A stretch of DNA of 64,000 nt from Mycolicibacterium wolinskyi (GTDB taxonomy: Bacteria > Actinomycetota > Actinomycetes > Mycobacteriales > Mycobacteriaceae). A program made the translations under genes and the position numbers. Positions 1 to 8,407 of the stretch are shown in pieces (the first letter of the stretch is position 1; each line of letters starts with the position of its first letter). Where the stretch lies: the NCBI RefSeq assembly GCF_002101965.1, contig NZ_LQQA01000029.1, forward strand, positions 124,001 through 188,000. The letters are read 5' to 3'. A model generated the notes under the pieces. It was given only the letters and a program-made list of their open reading frames with translations. It searched no databases and was not told where the DNA came from.

Positions 1-283
1 AACCTACCCATACCCCCGCACACTCCGGACAACGATCGACATAACGATAGCTGAGTACAACTCGCCTATTCACTCGGAGATCTGCCACGTGCGCGTCAAT
101 AACTTGGGTTACAAAGTTAACCACCTGCACAGGCCGTGTTTTGATCGTGATCTTTGCCAAAGTGAACAACAGTTGAACAACGGTGGCGGTGCCGGGTGAT
201 GCCCAACTGGCTAACTAGAGATGTTCGCTGGAGATGTTTAGACTCGCACCCGAGGGGGAACCTTCGAACGGGGGTGATGAGTA

Positions 284-922
284 ATGCTCGGGCGGTCGAT
301 CCTGAATCTGCTGGGCGCGTCGGCAGTGCTCGGCGCGTTGGTTGCTGTGGCGCTGCCGCTTGGCCTGAACGCGGTCGATCGGACGGGGCAACCCATCCCG
401 TGTGGCAGCGCTTTCAGCCCCGATTACGAGGTCGCGGCCAAGCAGGATCTGCTCAACCTCGACCAGCACACCCTGGCGGGGCCGGCGTTCGCTACGAGTG
501 ACTACGTCGCACAGTGTGCTGGATTGGTCACCGATCGCAGAAGTGTGGCGCTGTCGGTCGGCGGCGGCGGTGCCGCGCTGTTGCTGACGGTGTTTGCTGT
601 GCCTTACGCGGTCAGAATGGTGAGCTCACGCCGCGGCAGGAAGGCTGAGTACGCCCGCCCGGCGGAACCGGTTCGCGATCAGTCTGACCATGCCCGGATG
701 GGTGCCCAGTGGGTCACTCACCAGGTCGGCACCGGAAGCACGCAGCCGATCCTGGAAAAGTCCGTCGGCGAGCAAATAGGAAGCAACAACTACGCGGCGC
801 GGACGCGAGGAGCAGATGGAGTCGCCGCCGCTGCGGCGGCGTTGCGCCGCGACGGCGTCGGCCACGCTGGGGGCGCCGGTGGCGGCGTAGGCCAGTTCTA
901 CGCGGTCGCCGGTAACGGCTGA
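284..922 (+). CDS. hypothetical two-helix membrane protein
   Basis: Function is not recognised. The product (212 aa) starts with a hydrophobic segment at about residues 5-28 and has a second at about 90-112. The loop between them would lie outside the membrane and carries two cysteines (about 40 and 79) that could form a disulfide. A G-rich Shine-Dalgarno (GGGGGTGATG) precedes the ATG. The last ~100 residues are low-complexity (Ala/Gly/Arg) and lie entirely over the 3' part of the convergent CbiX-like gene, which is well conserved in its own frame. The tail is therefore probably unconstrained read-through, and only the first ~115 residues look like a real domain. Confidence 0.55.
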   Translation: MLGRSILNLLGASAVLGALVAVALPLGLNAVDRTGQPIPCGSAFSPDYEVAAKQDLLNLDQHTLAGPAFATSDYVAQCAGLVTDRRSVALSVGGGGAALLLTVFAVPYAVRMVSSRRGRKAEYARPAEPVRDQSDHARMGAQWVTHQVGTGSTQPILEKSVGEQIGSNNYAARTRGADGVAAAAAALRRDGVGHAGGAGGGVGQFYAVAGNG

Positions 923-1348
923 CAGCATCGCCGCGGTGCGGCGCAGATCGGACTGCGCGCCCGGGTCTGACGTTCCCGCCGCGGCCAGGATCACCGAATC
1001 CCCTGGGCGCCAGCCCGACTCGACCAGGCGGTCGGCGATGACCCGAACGGTGCCGAGACAGGGACCAAGCGGAGGCGTGATGCTGACCAGCGGATGCCCG
1101 CTGGCAGCGACGTGGGCGGGCACATCGACGCGGACGTGGTAGCCCGCGGCCAGGAACGCAGGAACCAGGACCGCGGGCCGGTCCGTCGGCAGCGTGGCGA
1201 GTACCTCTGCGGGGGTCGGCCCGAGCACGTCGATGAACGAGACGTGCACCCTGCGGTCGAGCAGCCCGGCCACCCGGTCGGCCAGATCGCCGATCATCGC
1301 GACGCCGCCGGGCTTGCGGGTTCCGTGTGCGACCAATACCAGGCTCAT
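626..1348 (-). CDS. sirohydrochlorin chelatase family protein (CbiX-like)
   Basis: CbiX/SirB-family chelatase of 240 aa, expected to insert a metal (Co2+ or Fe2+) into sirohydrochlorin-type tetrapyrroles in the cytoplasm. The N-terminus LVLVAHGT holds the first conserved histidine (H8). The C-terminal repeat of the fold is typical (VVVASYLLADGLFQDRL, then DPLGTHPGMVRLI). The ATG overlaps the stop of the upstream HemD-like gene by 4 nt (ATGA), so the pair is translationally coupled and both act on tetrapyrroles. The 3' end overlaps the convergent membrane-protein gene by about 300 nt. The order matches M. tuberculosis Rv0259c-Rv0260c. The metal cannot be decided from sequence. Confidence 0.85.
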   Translation of the reverse strand: MSLVLVAHGTRKPGGVAMIGDLADRVAGLLDRRVHVSFIDVLGPTPAEVLATLPTDRPAVLVPAFLAAGYHVRVDVPAHVAASGHPLVSITPPLGPCLGTVRVIADRLVESGWRPGDSVILAAAGTSDPGAQSDLRRTAAMLSAVTGDRVELAYAATGAPSVADAVAAQRRRSGGDSICSSRPRRVVVASYLLADGLFQDRLRASGADLVSDPLGTHPGMVRLIANRFRRAGVLSLPAAA

Positions 1349-2505
1349 AGCGCCCGCGCCATATCTTTCATCTCGGAGTCGTCGACGGCCAGGCGGTAGC
1401 CCCGCTTCACCACAGTCGACACGATGTTCTTGTCGCCCAGAGCCGTTCGCAGCCGGAGCACGGCCGTCTCGACGGCGTGGGTGTCGGTACCGCTGCCCGG
1501 CAGCGCCCCGAGCAGGTCGAACCGCGACACCACCGCACCCGGTCGATGCGCCAGCGCGCGGATGGTCGCCATGGCCGCCGGGGACAGCGACTTGACGACG
1601 CCGTCGACGAGCACGCATGTGCCCCGGATCTCGAGCACATGGCCGGCCACCCGCACCGTGCGGGACTGCAGCAGCGGCAATTCGTCGGTGATGTGACGGG
1701 CGAGGGCGCCCAGTCGCATGCGTTCGGGCGCCGACGTCGGCACGCCGAGCCGAACCAGCGGGCGGGCGGTGACCGGGCCGACGCACATCGCGTGCACATC
1801 GGTGCGCAGGGCCGACACCACCCGGTCGGCGATTCCCATCTCGGTCGCCCGCATCAGGACCGACGCCACCGCGGGCGCCGAGGTGAAGCTGACGGCGTCG
1901 AAGCGGCGTTCGGCGATGCCGGCCACCAGTTGATCGAAGTCCCCGTCAGCGGGCGCGGGATGCCAGCGATACACCCGGATCGGCACCACTTCGGCGCCGG
2001 CCTCTCGTAGTTCGTCGAGGAATTCCGGGAACGGATCCCACTCGTCGGTGGCGCCGTGCAGCTGGACGGCGATGCGTTGGCCGGCGACGCCGTGTTCGAC
2101 GAGATACCGTACGACCTCACGCGAGGACTCCGACTCCGGTGACCATTCCTCGGGCAGCCCGGCTGCCCGCAGCGCGCCGGTGGCCTTCGGGCCACGGGAC
2201 ACGATGCGGGCCTTGCCGAGGGCGTCGGTCAACTCGTTCGCCAACCCCCAGCCGTCGGCCGCGGCGATCCAGCCCCGAAACCCGATGCCCGTCGTGGCGA
2301 CCACGATGTCGGGCGGCAGGTCGATCAACGACTCTGTGTGCGAACGCAGTTCGTCGTCGTCGGGCAGCGGGACCATCGTGATGGCGGCTGCGCTCGTCAC
2401 CGTCGCACCCCGCCTGCGGAGCAGCGCACTCAGTTCGTCGGCACGGCGGGAAGAGGTCACCGCCACCCGAAAACCGGTGAGCGGTGCCCAGTCGGGCTCA
2501 CTCAT
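1345..2505 (-). CDS. bifunctional uroporphyrinogen-III synthase / winged-helix regulator
   Basis: 386 aa with two parts. Residues ~1-260 are a HemD (uroporphyrinogen-III synthase) fold, opening with a PLTGFRVAVTSSRRADEL-type strand-helix. Residues ~285-380 are an OmpR/PhoB-type winged helix (rich in AMATIRALAHRPGAVVSR, ending VVKRGYRL). The start chosen is MSEPDW; the upstream in-frame stretch is arginine-rich and unlike the family. This is the Rv0260c type, a HemD-like regulator next to narK3, so it may be a tetrapyrrole-sensing transcription factor for nitrate or nitrite genes rather than the haem-pathway enzyme. That role is inference. Confidence 0.88.
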   Translation of the reverse strand: MSEPDWAPLTGFRVAVTSSRRADELSALLRRRGATVTSAAAITMVPLPDDDELRSHTESLIDLPPDIVVATTGIGFRGWIAAADGWGLANELTDALGKARIVSRGPKATGALRAAGLPEEWSPESESSREVVRYLVEHGVAGQRIAVQLHGATDEWDPFPEFLDELREAGAEVVPIRVYRWHPAPADGDFDQLVAGIAERRFDAVSFTSAPAVASVLMRATEMGIADRVVSALRTDVHAMCVGPVTARPLVRLGVPTSAPERMRLGALARHITDELPLLQSRTVRVAGHVLEIRGTCVLVDGVVKSLSPAAMATIRALAHRPGAVVSRFDLLGALPGSGTDTHAVETAVLRLRTALGDKNIVSTVVKRGYRLAVDDSEMKDMARAL

Positions 2506-2539
2506 GGTTCCTGTGTATGCAGGCCGTGTTTCCAAGTCG

Positions 2540-3955
2540 TTACCCGGCGATTGCTGAGGCGTGTCGCTGCGATTCGTCCACTGTGACCTGGGTCGCAACC
2601 GGGCGACGGACGTAACGCACCCACGTGACCACCGACGCCAGCACGTAGAACGCCAGGAAGATCCAGAACGCCGCGGTGGCCGATCCGCTCGACAGGTAGG
2701 ACTGCCGCAGCGCGAGGTTGATGCCGACGCCGCCCAGGGCGCCGATTGCACCCGCGAAGCCGATCAACGCGCCCGACATCGACAGCGACCACTTCTGCCG
2801 CTCTTCCTCGCTGACCTGCAGCGAGTGGCTGCGCGCCTCGAAGATGGACGGGATCATCTTGTACACCGAGCCGTTGCCCAGCCCGCTCAGCAGGAACAGG
2901 GCGATGAACCCGATCACGTAGCCGGCCATCATCAGGCCGGTCGCCGCGCCGGTGCTGTGGTCGTCGACCACGCTGATCGCGACCAGCAGGCCCGCGGCCA
3001 GGATCATGCCGCCGAACACCGCCAAAGTGACTCGGCCACCGCCGATCCGGTCGGCGAGCTTGCCGCCGTAAACCCGCGACAGCGATCCGAGCAGCGGCCC
3101 GATGAACGCGATCTGGGCGGCGTGCAGCGAGGCCTGCGCCGGAGTCTGGCCGCCCGCGGCGAAGTTGATCTGCAGCACCTGGCCGAATGCGAACGCGAAT
3201 CCGATGAACGAGCCGAACGTCCCGATGTAGAGCAACGAGATGACCCACGTATCCCGCTCGGAGAGAATGGCTTTCATCGCGCCGAGGTCGATCTTGTGCT
3301 GCTCGAGGTTGTCCATGTACAGCGCCGCGCCGATGCCTGCGACGGCCAGGGCCACGAGGTAGATCGCGCACACCCAGTACGGCGCCCGGTTGCCCGCGGT
3401 CGCGATCACGAGCAGGCCGACGAGCTGGATCATCGGCACGCCGATGTTGCCGCCGCCCGCGTTGAGCCCCAACGCCCAGCCTTTGAGCCGCTGCGGGTAG
3501 AAGGCGTTGATGTTGGTCATCGACGAGGCGAAGTTGCCCCCGCCGAAGCCCGCGAGCGCCGCGCACAGCAGGTACGGCCACAGCGGCAGGCCGGGGTTGG
3601 CCATCAGCACGAGGGTCATGGTGGTCGGCACCACCAGGACGAACGCCGAGAACACCGTCCAGTTGCGGCCACCGAAGGTGGCGGTGGCCAGCGTGTAGGG
3701 GATCCGCAGGCAGCCACCCACCAGCGTGGCGGTGGCGCCGAGCAGGAACTTGTCACCGGCGGAGAAGCCGTACACCGCCTCGGGCATGAACAGCACCATC
3801 ACCGACCAGATGGACCAGATCGAGAAGCCGATGTGCTCTGCGAACACCGACCAGATCAAATTGCGACGCGCGACGAACTTGTTTCCGGCCTCCCACGCGA
3901 CCGTGTCCTCGGGATCCCAGTTGGTGATGCGGTTCGACTTCAACAGATTGGGCAT
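2540..3955 (-). CDS. narK: nitrate/nitrite transporter, NarK family (NarK3-like)
   Basis: Major facilitator of 471 aa with ~12 membrane segments. It moves nitrate or nitrite across the inner membrane. The family nitrate signatures are present: GFGGGNFASSMTNINAFYP near residue 140 and the matching glycine-rich helix near 350 (SGLGNGSVYKMIPSIFEAR). It sits between a HemD-like regulator and aac(2')-I as M. tuberculosis narK3 (Rv0261c) does. No nitrate or nitrite reductase is in the window. A palindrome lies just upstream of the ATG (see 3960-3977). Confidence 0.93.
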   Translation of the reverse strand: MPNLLKSNRITNWDPEDTVAWEAGNKFVARRNLIWSVFAEHIGFSIWSIWSVMVLFMPEAVYGFSAGDKFLLGATATLVGGCLRIPYTLATATFGGRNWTVFSAFVLVVPTTMTLVLMANPGLPLWPYLLCAALAGFGGGNFASSMTNINAFYPQRLKGWALGLNAGGGNIGVPMIQLVGLLVIATAGNRAPYWVCAIYLVALAVAGIGAALYMDNLEQHKIDLGAMKAILSERDTWVISLLYIGTFGSFIGFAFAFGQVLQINFAAGGQTPAQASLHAAQIAFIGPLLGSLSRVYGGKLADRIGGGRVTLAVFGGMILAAGLLVAISVVDDHSTGAATGLMMAGYVIGFIALFLLSGLGNGSVYKMIPSIFEARSHSLQVSEEERQKWSLSMSGALIGFAGAIGALGGVGINLALRQSYLSSGSATAAFWIFLAFYVLASVVTWVRYVRRPVATQVTVDESQRHASAIAG

Positions 3956-3959
3956 GAGG

Positions 3960-3977
3960 AAACGCTAGAAAGCGTTT
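3960..3977 (-). promoter_or_regulatory. inverted repeat at the narK start, candidate operator
   Basis: AAACGCT-AGAA-AGCGTTT is a perfect 7-bp inverted repeat with a 4-bp spacer, ending 4 nt before the narK ATG. No other Shine-Dalgarno is obvious there, so a regulator or RNA hairpin could control initiation. The downstream HemD/winged-helix protein is an obvious candidate ligand, but this is untested. Confidence 0.5.
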
Positions 3978-4054
3978 ATTGCCCGAAAGCTGCCCGCGGT
4001 GACCCGGCCGTGAACTTCCCCTCACCGGGTCATCACGTCGGGTGTGAGGCCGAT

Positions 4055-4630
4055 TTACCAGACGTCGCCGTCGCGCCAGTCGCAGGCGATCGCCGCGGTG
4101 GTGTCCAATTCGATGCCCATCGGCAGCACGAACACGCCGCCGTCGTCCTCGGCGGTCCGAACCAGGCCCGAGGGCGCGAGCACCGACGTCGGCCCCTGCC
4201 ATGGCAACCAGCCACGAGAGGTGTACATCTGCCGGCCGACGTCCGAGGCGCTCAGCGCGCCGAGCTGATAGGCCCCGCGCAGCACTTGTTCCAAGGCATC
4301 CATTACGGCGGTGCCCAGCCCCTGGCCGCGCCAGTCCTCGCGGACCGCCACGCCCTCGATGTAGCCGCATCGCAGGGCGATATCGCGGTACAGCATCCGG
4401 CGTTGAACAACGGCACCGTGCGCGATGAGCGCACCATGGTGGCAGATCAGCGCATGCATGCCGCCGAGCGAGTGCTCCCAGTCGGCATCCGTGAAATCAC
4501 CGTCGAACGCGTCGATGACCATCTGGTGCGCGCCCTCGCGGGTCTCGTGGTCGAGGTCGGAGGTGTGGACCAGGCGTGCAGTATGGAGAACCCCGCGCAC
4601 GTGAGGAGCGTAGGTATTCGGGGAGACCAC
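4055..4630 (-). CDS. aac(2')-I: aminoglycoside 2'-N-acetyltransferase, AAC(2')-I
   Basis: GNAT-fold acetyltransferase (191 aa) that transfers acetyl from acetyl-CoA to the 2'-amino group of aminoglycosides. The acetyl-CoA loop reads EGVAVREDWRGQGLGTAVMDA at about residues 93-113. Hallmark blocks shared with AAC(2')-Ic are DWEHSLGGMHALICHHGALIAH, RGWLPWQGPTSVLAP and the C-terminal CDWRDGDVW. The neighbours (narK3 on one side, oxoprolinase-type subunits on the other) match M. tuberculosis Rv0262c. The N-terminus (MVSPNTYAPHVRG) is longer than in the tuberculosis protein; a later start near VLHTARLVH is possible. Confidence 0.93.
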   Translation of the reverse strand: MVSPNTYAPHVRGVLHTARLVHTSDLDHETREGAHQMVIDAFDGDFTDADWEHSLGGMHALICHHGALIAHGAVVQRRMLYRDIALRCGYIEGVAVREDWRGQGLGTAVMDALEQVLRGAYQLGALSASDVGRQMYTSRGWLPWQGPTSVLAPSGLVRTAEDDGGVFVLPMGIELDTTAAIACDWRDGDVW

Positions 4631-4639
4631 ACTCTTGTT

Positions 4640-5551
4640 TTACCAGCGCTCCGCGTAAGTGTCTTGACTAACCTCGAAAGGTTGACGCGGGTAGGCCCAG
4701 TGCAATCGGACCGTCTGTCCGGGACGCACCTGTCCCAGTTTGTCGATGTCCTCGTCGATGACGACACCGATCACGGGGTAACCGCCGGTGACCGGATGGT
4801 CCGGCCCCAGAATCACCGGAAAGCCGTTGGGCGGTACCTGAATTGCACCTCTGGTCGCCCCCTCGCTCGGCAGCTGCCGATCTGGCCACCGATAGTCCAT
4901 CGGCATTCCCACCAGCCGCATCCCGACTCGGTCGCTGCGGTTGGTGACGAGCCAGTTGGTGCGAGTGAGGATGTCGGGGTCGACGAACCAGTCGTCACGT
5001 GGCCCGGGCACCACCCGGAGTTCGACGATGTCCTCGCTGATCGCGGCCACCGGCGCCTGGTCGAGCTCGGGGAACTCGTCGGTGTGCTCACCGACCGGCA
5101 ACACGTCGCCGGGCCGCAGCGGTGCCGGGCCGATCGCCGACATCACGTCGTAGCTGCGGGAGCCGAGAATCGGTTCGACGGCGATACCTCCGCGCACCGC
5201 GAGGTAGCTGCGCAGACCCGAATGCGGGGCGCCCAGCGAGATTACCTCGCCGTCGTGGACGTGATGAATGCTGTTGATGCCGAATGGAACTCCGTTCACC
5301 GCCGGATCGGTGTCCGCTCCGGTGACGGCGATCGCGACGTCGCCGCCCCGTACGCGGGCCGAGAATCCGCCGAACGTGACCTCGATCGTGGCACGCTCAC
5401 CGGGATTGGCGACGAGGCGATTGGCCAACGTGTGCGACCGCCGGTCGGCTGCGCCGGAACGGCTGACGCCCATGTGCGCCAAGCCGGGCCGGCCGAGATC
5501 CTCGACCAACGCCAATGGTCCGGTGCGCAGGACTTCCAATGTGGTGGTCAT
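4640..5551 (-). CDS. pxpC: 5-oxoprolinase subunit C family protein (biotin-dependent carboxyltransferase/KipA fold)
   Basis: 303 aa, full length for the PxpC/KipA (allophanate hydrolase subunit 2) family. With PxpA and PxpB it hydrolyses 5-oxoproline using ATP. Family marks include VEDLGRPGLAHMGVSRSGAAD near residue 16, FGINSIHHV-type and SGLRSYLAVRGG near 120, and GPDHPVTGGYPVIGVV near 250. It lies 9 nt downstream of the PxpB gene, an operon also seen as Rv0263c-Rv0264c. No pxpA (LamB/YcsF) is in the window, so the complex must be completed from elsewhere or the pair has another substrate. Confidence 0.88.
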   Translation of the reverse strand: MTTTLEVLRTGPLALVEDLGRPGLAHMGVSRSGAADRRSHTLANRLVANPGERATIEVTFGGFSARVRGGDVAIAVTGADTDPAVNGVPFGINSIHHVHDGEVISLGAPHSGLRSYLAVRGGIAVEPILGSRSYDVMSAIGPAPLRPGDVLPVGEHTDEFPELDQAPVAAISEDIVELRVVPGPRDDWFVDPDILTRTNWLVTNRSDRVGMRLVGMPMDYRWPDRQLPSEGATRGAIQVPPNGFPVILGPDHPVTGGYPVIGVVIDEDIDKLGQVRPGQTVRLHWAYPRQPFEVSQDTYAERW

Positions 5552-5560
5552 CTGAGCCTC

Positions 5561-6235
5561 CTAACCGATCGCCCGGAACTGCACCCACATGCCGGGGGTG
5601 AGCAGCGCCGGGCTGTCTCGATTCACGTCGAACAGCACTGCGTCGGTGTGGCCGATCAGCTGCCAGCCACCCGGGGACTTGCGCGGGTAGATCCCGCTGA
5701 ACTCGCCGGCCAGCCCGACGGCCCCGGCGGGCACGTTGGTGCGCGGTTCGGCGCGGCGGGGAACCCGCAGCCGTTCGTCGCCGTCGACGAGGTAGGCGAA
5801 GCCGGGCGCGAACCCGCTGAAACCGACCCGCCACGGGCTCCCGGTGTGAGCCGCGATCACCTGTGCCGGCGTCAGCCCGGTCAGTTCCGCGACGTCATGC
5901 AGGTCGGCGCCGTCGTAGACCACGTCGATGGTGATGTCCACCCGGTCGTCCGCCGGTGGCCCGGCCAGTGCGTCCGGTTGTAGCTGCAGCTTGCTCAGCC
6001 GCTGCCGTGTCGGCGCCTGGTACCGGTGCCCGTCCAGCTTGATCAGGATCGTCCGGGAAGCCGGGACGATGTCCATCACCCCTGGCAGGCCGGCCTCCCG
6101 CAGCGTGTCCGTCCAGGCCAAAACCTCGGCGGTACTTGCGAACTCAAGCAGCAGCGCCTGGTCGCCATAGTCATGTGGAGTACCGGGGCCGGTTTCCGCG
6201 CCCCGTGCGTCCATCAAATCCGATGCCACACTCAT
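5561..6235 (-). CDS. pxpB: 5-oxoprolinase subunit B family protein (KipI fold)
   Basis: 224 aa, first gene of the pxpBC pair. The KipI/AHS1 domain opens with YGDQALLLEF near residue 23. It contains the characteristic GFAPGFAYL block near 142 and RRAEPRTNVPAGAVGLAG-type near 165, then GGWQLIGHT near 190. A strong purine run (GGAGGCTCAG) sits between it and pxpC. The short ~20-residue extension before YGDQ is unusual and may be dispensable. The partner assignment follows from family and adjacency. Confidence 0.88.
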   Translation of the reverse strand: MSVASDLMDARGAETGPGTPHDYGDQALLLEFASTAEVLAWTDTLREAGLPGVMDIVPASRTILIKLDGHRYQAPTRQRLSKLQLQPDALAGPPADDRVDITIDVVYDGADLHDVAELTGLTPAQVIAAHTGSPWRVGFSGFAPGFAYLVDGDERLRVPRRAEPRTNVPAGAVGLAGEFSGIYPRKSPGGWQLIGHTDAVLFDVNRDSPALLTPGMWVQFRAIG

Positions 6236-6309
6236 GGCATGAAACTACCCGCGAGTAGCTAATAACAACACGGGTTTGTGAAGGTTGCCAGAGCTGCCTT
6301 ATCGAAGCC

Positions 6310-6993
6310 TCACACAGCGAGCTGATAGGTGGGCTCACGGCGCTTGATGACAGCGATCACGCGGTAGGTCACGGGGAGCAGGACGGCCTCGATCACGGTC
6401 TTGTAGATCCAGCCGATCGCGGCGTAGACCGCGAAGGAGCCCATGTTGCCGAATCCGATGATCGGTGCGGCGATCGCGCAGAACACCAGCGTGTCGGCGA
6501 ACTGCCCGACCACGGTCGAGCCCAGCAGGCGCGCCCACAGGTGCCGCTCCTTGGTGCGCTGTTTGATCATCACCACGATCGCCGCGTTCACCAGCTGGCC
6601 GGAGAGGAACCCGGCCAGGCCTGCCGCGGCCAGGCCGGTGATCGACTCCACGGTGGTGGCCAGCGCGTCCTGGTTCGCATAGTCGGGTGCGGCGGGCAGG
6701 CGCACGGTGGTCCACAGCACCACCACCGCCAGGGCCTGCATGGCGAATCCGATGAGGATCGCGCGGCTCGCGGCCTTGAAGCCGTACACCTCACTCAGCA
6801 CGTCGCCGATCACGTACGTGAGCGGGAAAACGATGAAGCCGCCGTCGGTGAGCAACGGGCCGAACGCGACGCCCTTGGTCGCCGCGACATTGGAGATCAG
6901 CACCAGGGCCGTGAACACTGCGACGAGCGTCGGATAGTAGGCCGAACCGATGATCGCCGTACCGCGGTGCTCGTGTTCCTGGGTGCTTGTCAC
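6310..6993 (-). CDS. yhhQ: queuosine-precursor transporter, YhhQ family
   Basis: 227 aa integral membrane protein of the COG1738/YhhQ family, which imports the 7-deazaguanine precursors of queuosine. Typical blocks are LISNVAATKGVAFG (about residue 32), FPLTYVIGDVLSEVYGFKAA (about 56) and GFLSGQLVNA (about 128). It starts with GTG. It stands between pxpB and the iron-binding lipoprotein, a position not occupied in the M. tuberculosis block, so it is an insertion relative to that order. No queuosine tRNA-modifying gene is in the window. Confidence 0.88.
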   Translation of the reverse strand: MTSTQEHEHRGTAIIGSAYYPTLVAVFTALVLISNVAATKGVAFGPLLTDGGFIVFPLTYVIGDVLSEVYGFKAASRAILIGFAMQALAVVVLWTTVRLPAAPDYANQDALATTVESITGLAAAGLAGFLSGQLVNAAIVVMIKQRTKERHLWARLLGSTVVGQFADTLVFCAIAAPIIGFGNMGSFAVYAAIGWIYKTVIEAVLLPVTYRVIAVIKRREPTYQLAV

Positions 6994-7125
6994 CGGGCAA
7001 TCTTGTCAGTCGGCCGCGGACTCGGGCCAGCGCGGTGGTTGGCCTCGCCGGTCTGGCGCTACTCGGCGCTCGATTACGTCGCGTCGTAGCACTGTTGGGG
7101 CCAGGTGCCATCCCGCCCGCATAAT

Positions 7126-7391
7126 AGCGACAATGTCGCTGAAAAAGCCTCGTGCGCAACACCATTCGCTTGAGCCCCACGCCGACGATCGCACCTGTCA
7201 CTCTGGCCCCGTCGGCCTCTTCGGTCACGCGATTTCCGCTGCCCACCTATCAGCGACAAAGTCGCGCGCATTCGGGCGCGTTATTGCAGAGGCCAATGCG
7301 GCGAGACGATACTTGTGTGCTGCATGTGATTTGACCAGAGCGGCCGACGGTGCCAGTGGGGCAGGTGAGTCGGTTTCCGCGACATTGTCGC
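7126..7391. repeat. three equally spaced palindromes, GCGAC-(3)-GTCGC
   Basis: The 443-bp gap between yhhQ and fecB2 holds no convincing gene but three related palindromes: AGCGACAATGTCGCT (7126-7140), GCGACAAAGTCGC (7253-7265) and GCGACATTGTCGC (7379-7391). Their centres (7133, 7259, 7385) are exactly 126 bp apart. Each is followed on one strand by a similar tail (about TA then GGGC-G); copies 1 and 2 point to the minus strand and copy 3 to the plus strand. This resembles REP-type intergenic elements. No protein was assigned. Confidence 0.6.
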
Positions 7392-7437
7392 TCGTAGCCG
7401 GGCAGACCGATACCACGTCCGCTCAGCGCGCGGGCGG

Positions 7438-8391
7438 CTAACCCAGTACGAGCGACAGAAGAGGCGGCAACTGGTCGGCGACGACCGGATACGACAGTGG
7501 CGACGCGAACGCGATCGCGCCCGCGAGCTCCTTGGTGGTGAAGACGTTGCGGTCACCCAGGGTGGCCTTCAACTGCGCGATCGTGGGATCGGCGAGCAGG
7601 GCGTCGCGCTCCTGGTCGCTTTCGGTGGTCCAGATCAGTACATCGGCGGTGTCGAGCACGGATGCCCACTGATCGCGCGGTATGAGGGCGGGCACGTCGG
7701 GGGCGGTGAGGCCCATCTGTGTGAGGAACTCGGTGCGCCACCCGGGTGGCCGGGCCTGCAGGCTGTCGCGATACAGCGTGCCGCCCAGCAACACCGCCTT
7801 CTTTCCGGTGAACTGCGGGTTGTTGGACGCCACGGCCGCGAACTTCTCGTCGACGCCCTTGATGAGTCCCGACATCTCGTCGTTCTTGAACACGGCCTGG
7901 CCGATGATCGTGGCCTGGTCTTTCCAGGGTTCGAAGAACGCGTCGCGTCCGGACTGCGCGATGGTCGGCGCGATCGCGGAGAGTTTGGCGTACGTGTCGG
8001 CATCCAGGCCGGCGTTGGTCGCGACGATCAGATCGGGTTTGAGCGCTGCGATCTGGTCGACCTGGACGCCGTCGGCGAGGCTCAGCACGGTCGGCTGAGC
8101 GCCTGCCAGTTTGGGCTGGGCCCACGGCCACACCGCGAACGGTTCACCACCGAACCAGTCGGTCACCGCGATCGGGACGACGCCGAGGGCGAGTAGATCG
8201 TCCTGCTCGGTGAAGCCGGCGCTGACGACCCGCTGCGGTGGCGCCGGGATCTTCGTCTCGCCGAAGATGTGGCGAACGGTCACCGATCCGTCTTTGGCAA
8301 CTTCGCCGGGCTTTTGCGAACCACACGCGGCAACGAGCGCCATCCCGGCGGTGACCGCCAGAAACCCACGCCGTGACAAGGTTGTCGGCAC
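7438..8391 (-). CDS. fecB2: iron-siderophore substrate-binding lipoprotein (FecB2-like)
   Basis: 317 aa periplasmic-binding protein of the FhuD/BtuF fold, anchored outside the membrane, binding ferric siderophore for uptake. The N-terminus has a twin-arginine motif (SRRGFLA, residues 6-12) followed by a lipobox LVAAC with C23 as the lipidated residue. Conserved core blocks are PQRVVSAGFTEQDDLLALGVVP, then DLIVATNAG and a C-terminal DVLIWTTES-type strand. M. tuberculosis Rv0265c holds the same place after the oxoprolinase genes. Start is GTG. No permease or ATPase gene is adjacent. Confidence 0.85.
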   Translation of the reverse strand: MPTTLSRRGFLAVTAGMALVAACGSQKPGEVAKDGSVTVRHIFGETKIPAPPQRVVSAGFTEQDDLLALGVVPIAVTDWFGGEPFAVWPWAQPKLAGAQPTVLSLADGVQVDQIAALKPDLIVATNAGLDADTYAKLSAIAPTIAQSGRDAFFEPWKDQATIIGQAVFKNDEMSGLIKGVDEKFAAVASNNPQFTGKKAVLLGGTLYRDSLQARPPGWRTEFLTQMGLTAPDVPALIPRDQWASVLDTADVLIWTTESDQERDALLADPTIAQLKATLGDRNVFTTKELAGAIAFASPLSYPVVADQLPPLLSLVLG

Positions 8392-8407
8392 TTCGCCAGA
8401 TTAACTG

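Noticed and set aside
2561..5983. A 1140-codon open frame on the plus strand
   Set aside because: It is antisense to narK, aac(2')-I and pxpBC, is His/Arg/Asp-rich with no domain, and arises from GC-rich codon third positions.
6950..7441. 163-codon frame between yhhQ and fecB2
   Set aside because: No family features; it is a shadow of yhhQ plus the palindromic repeats.
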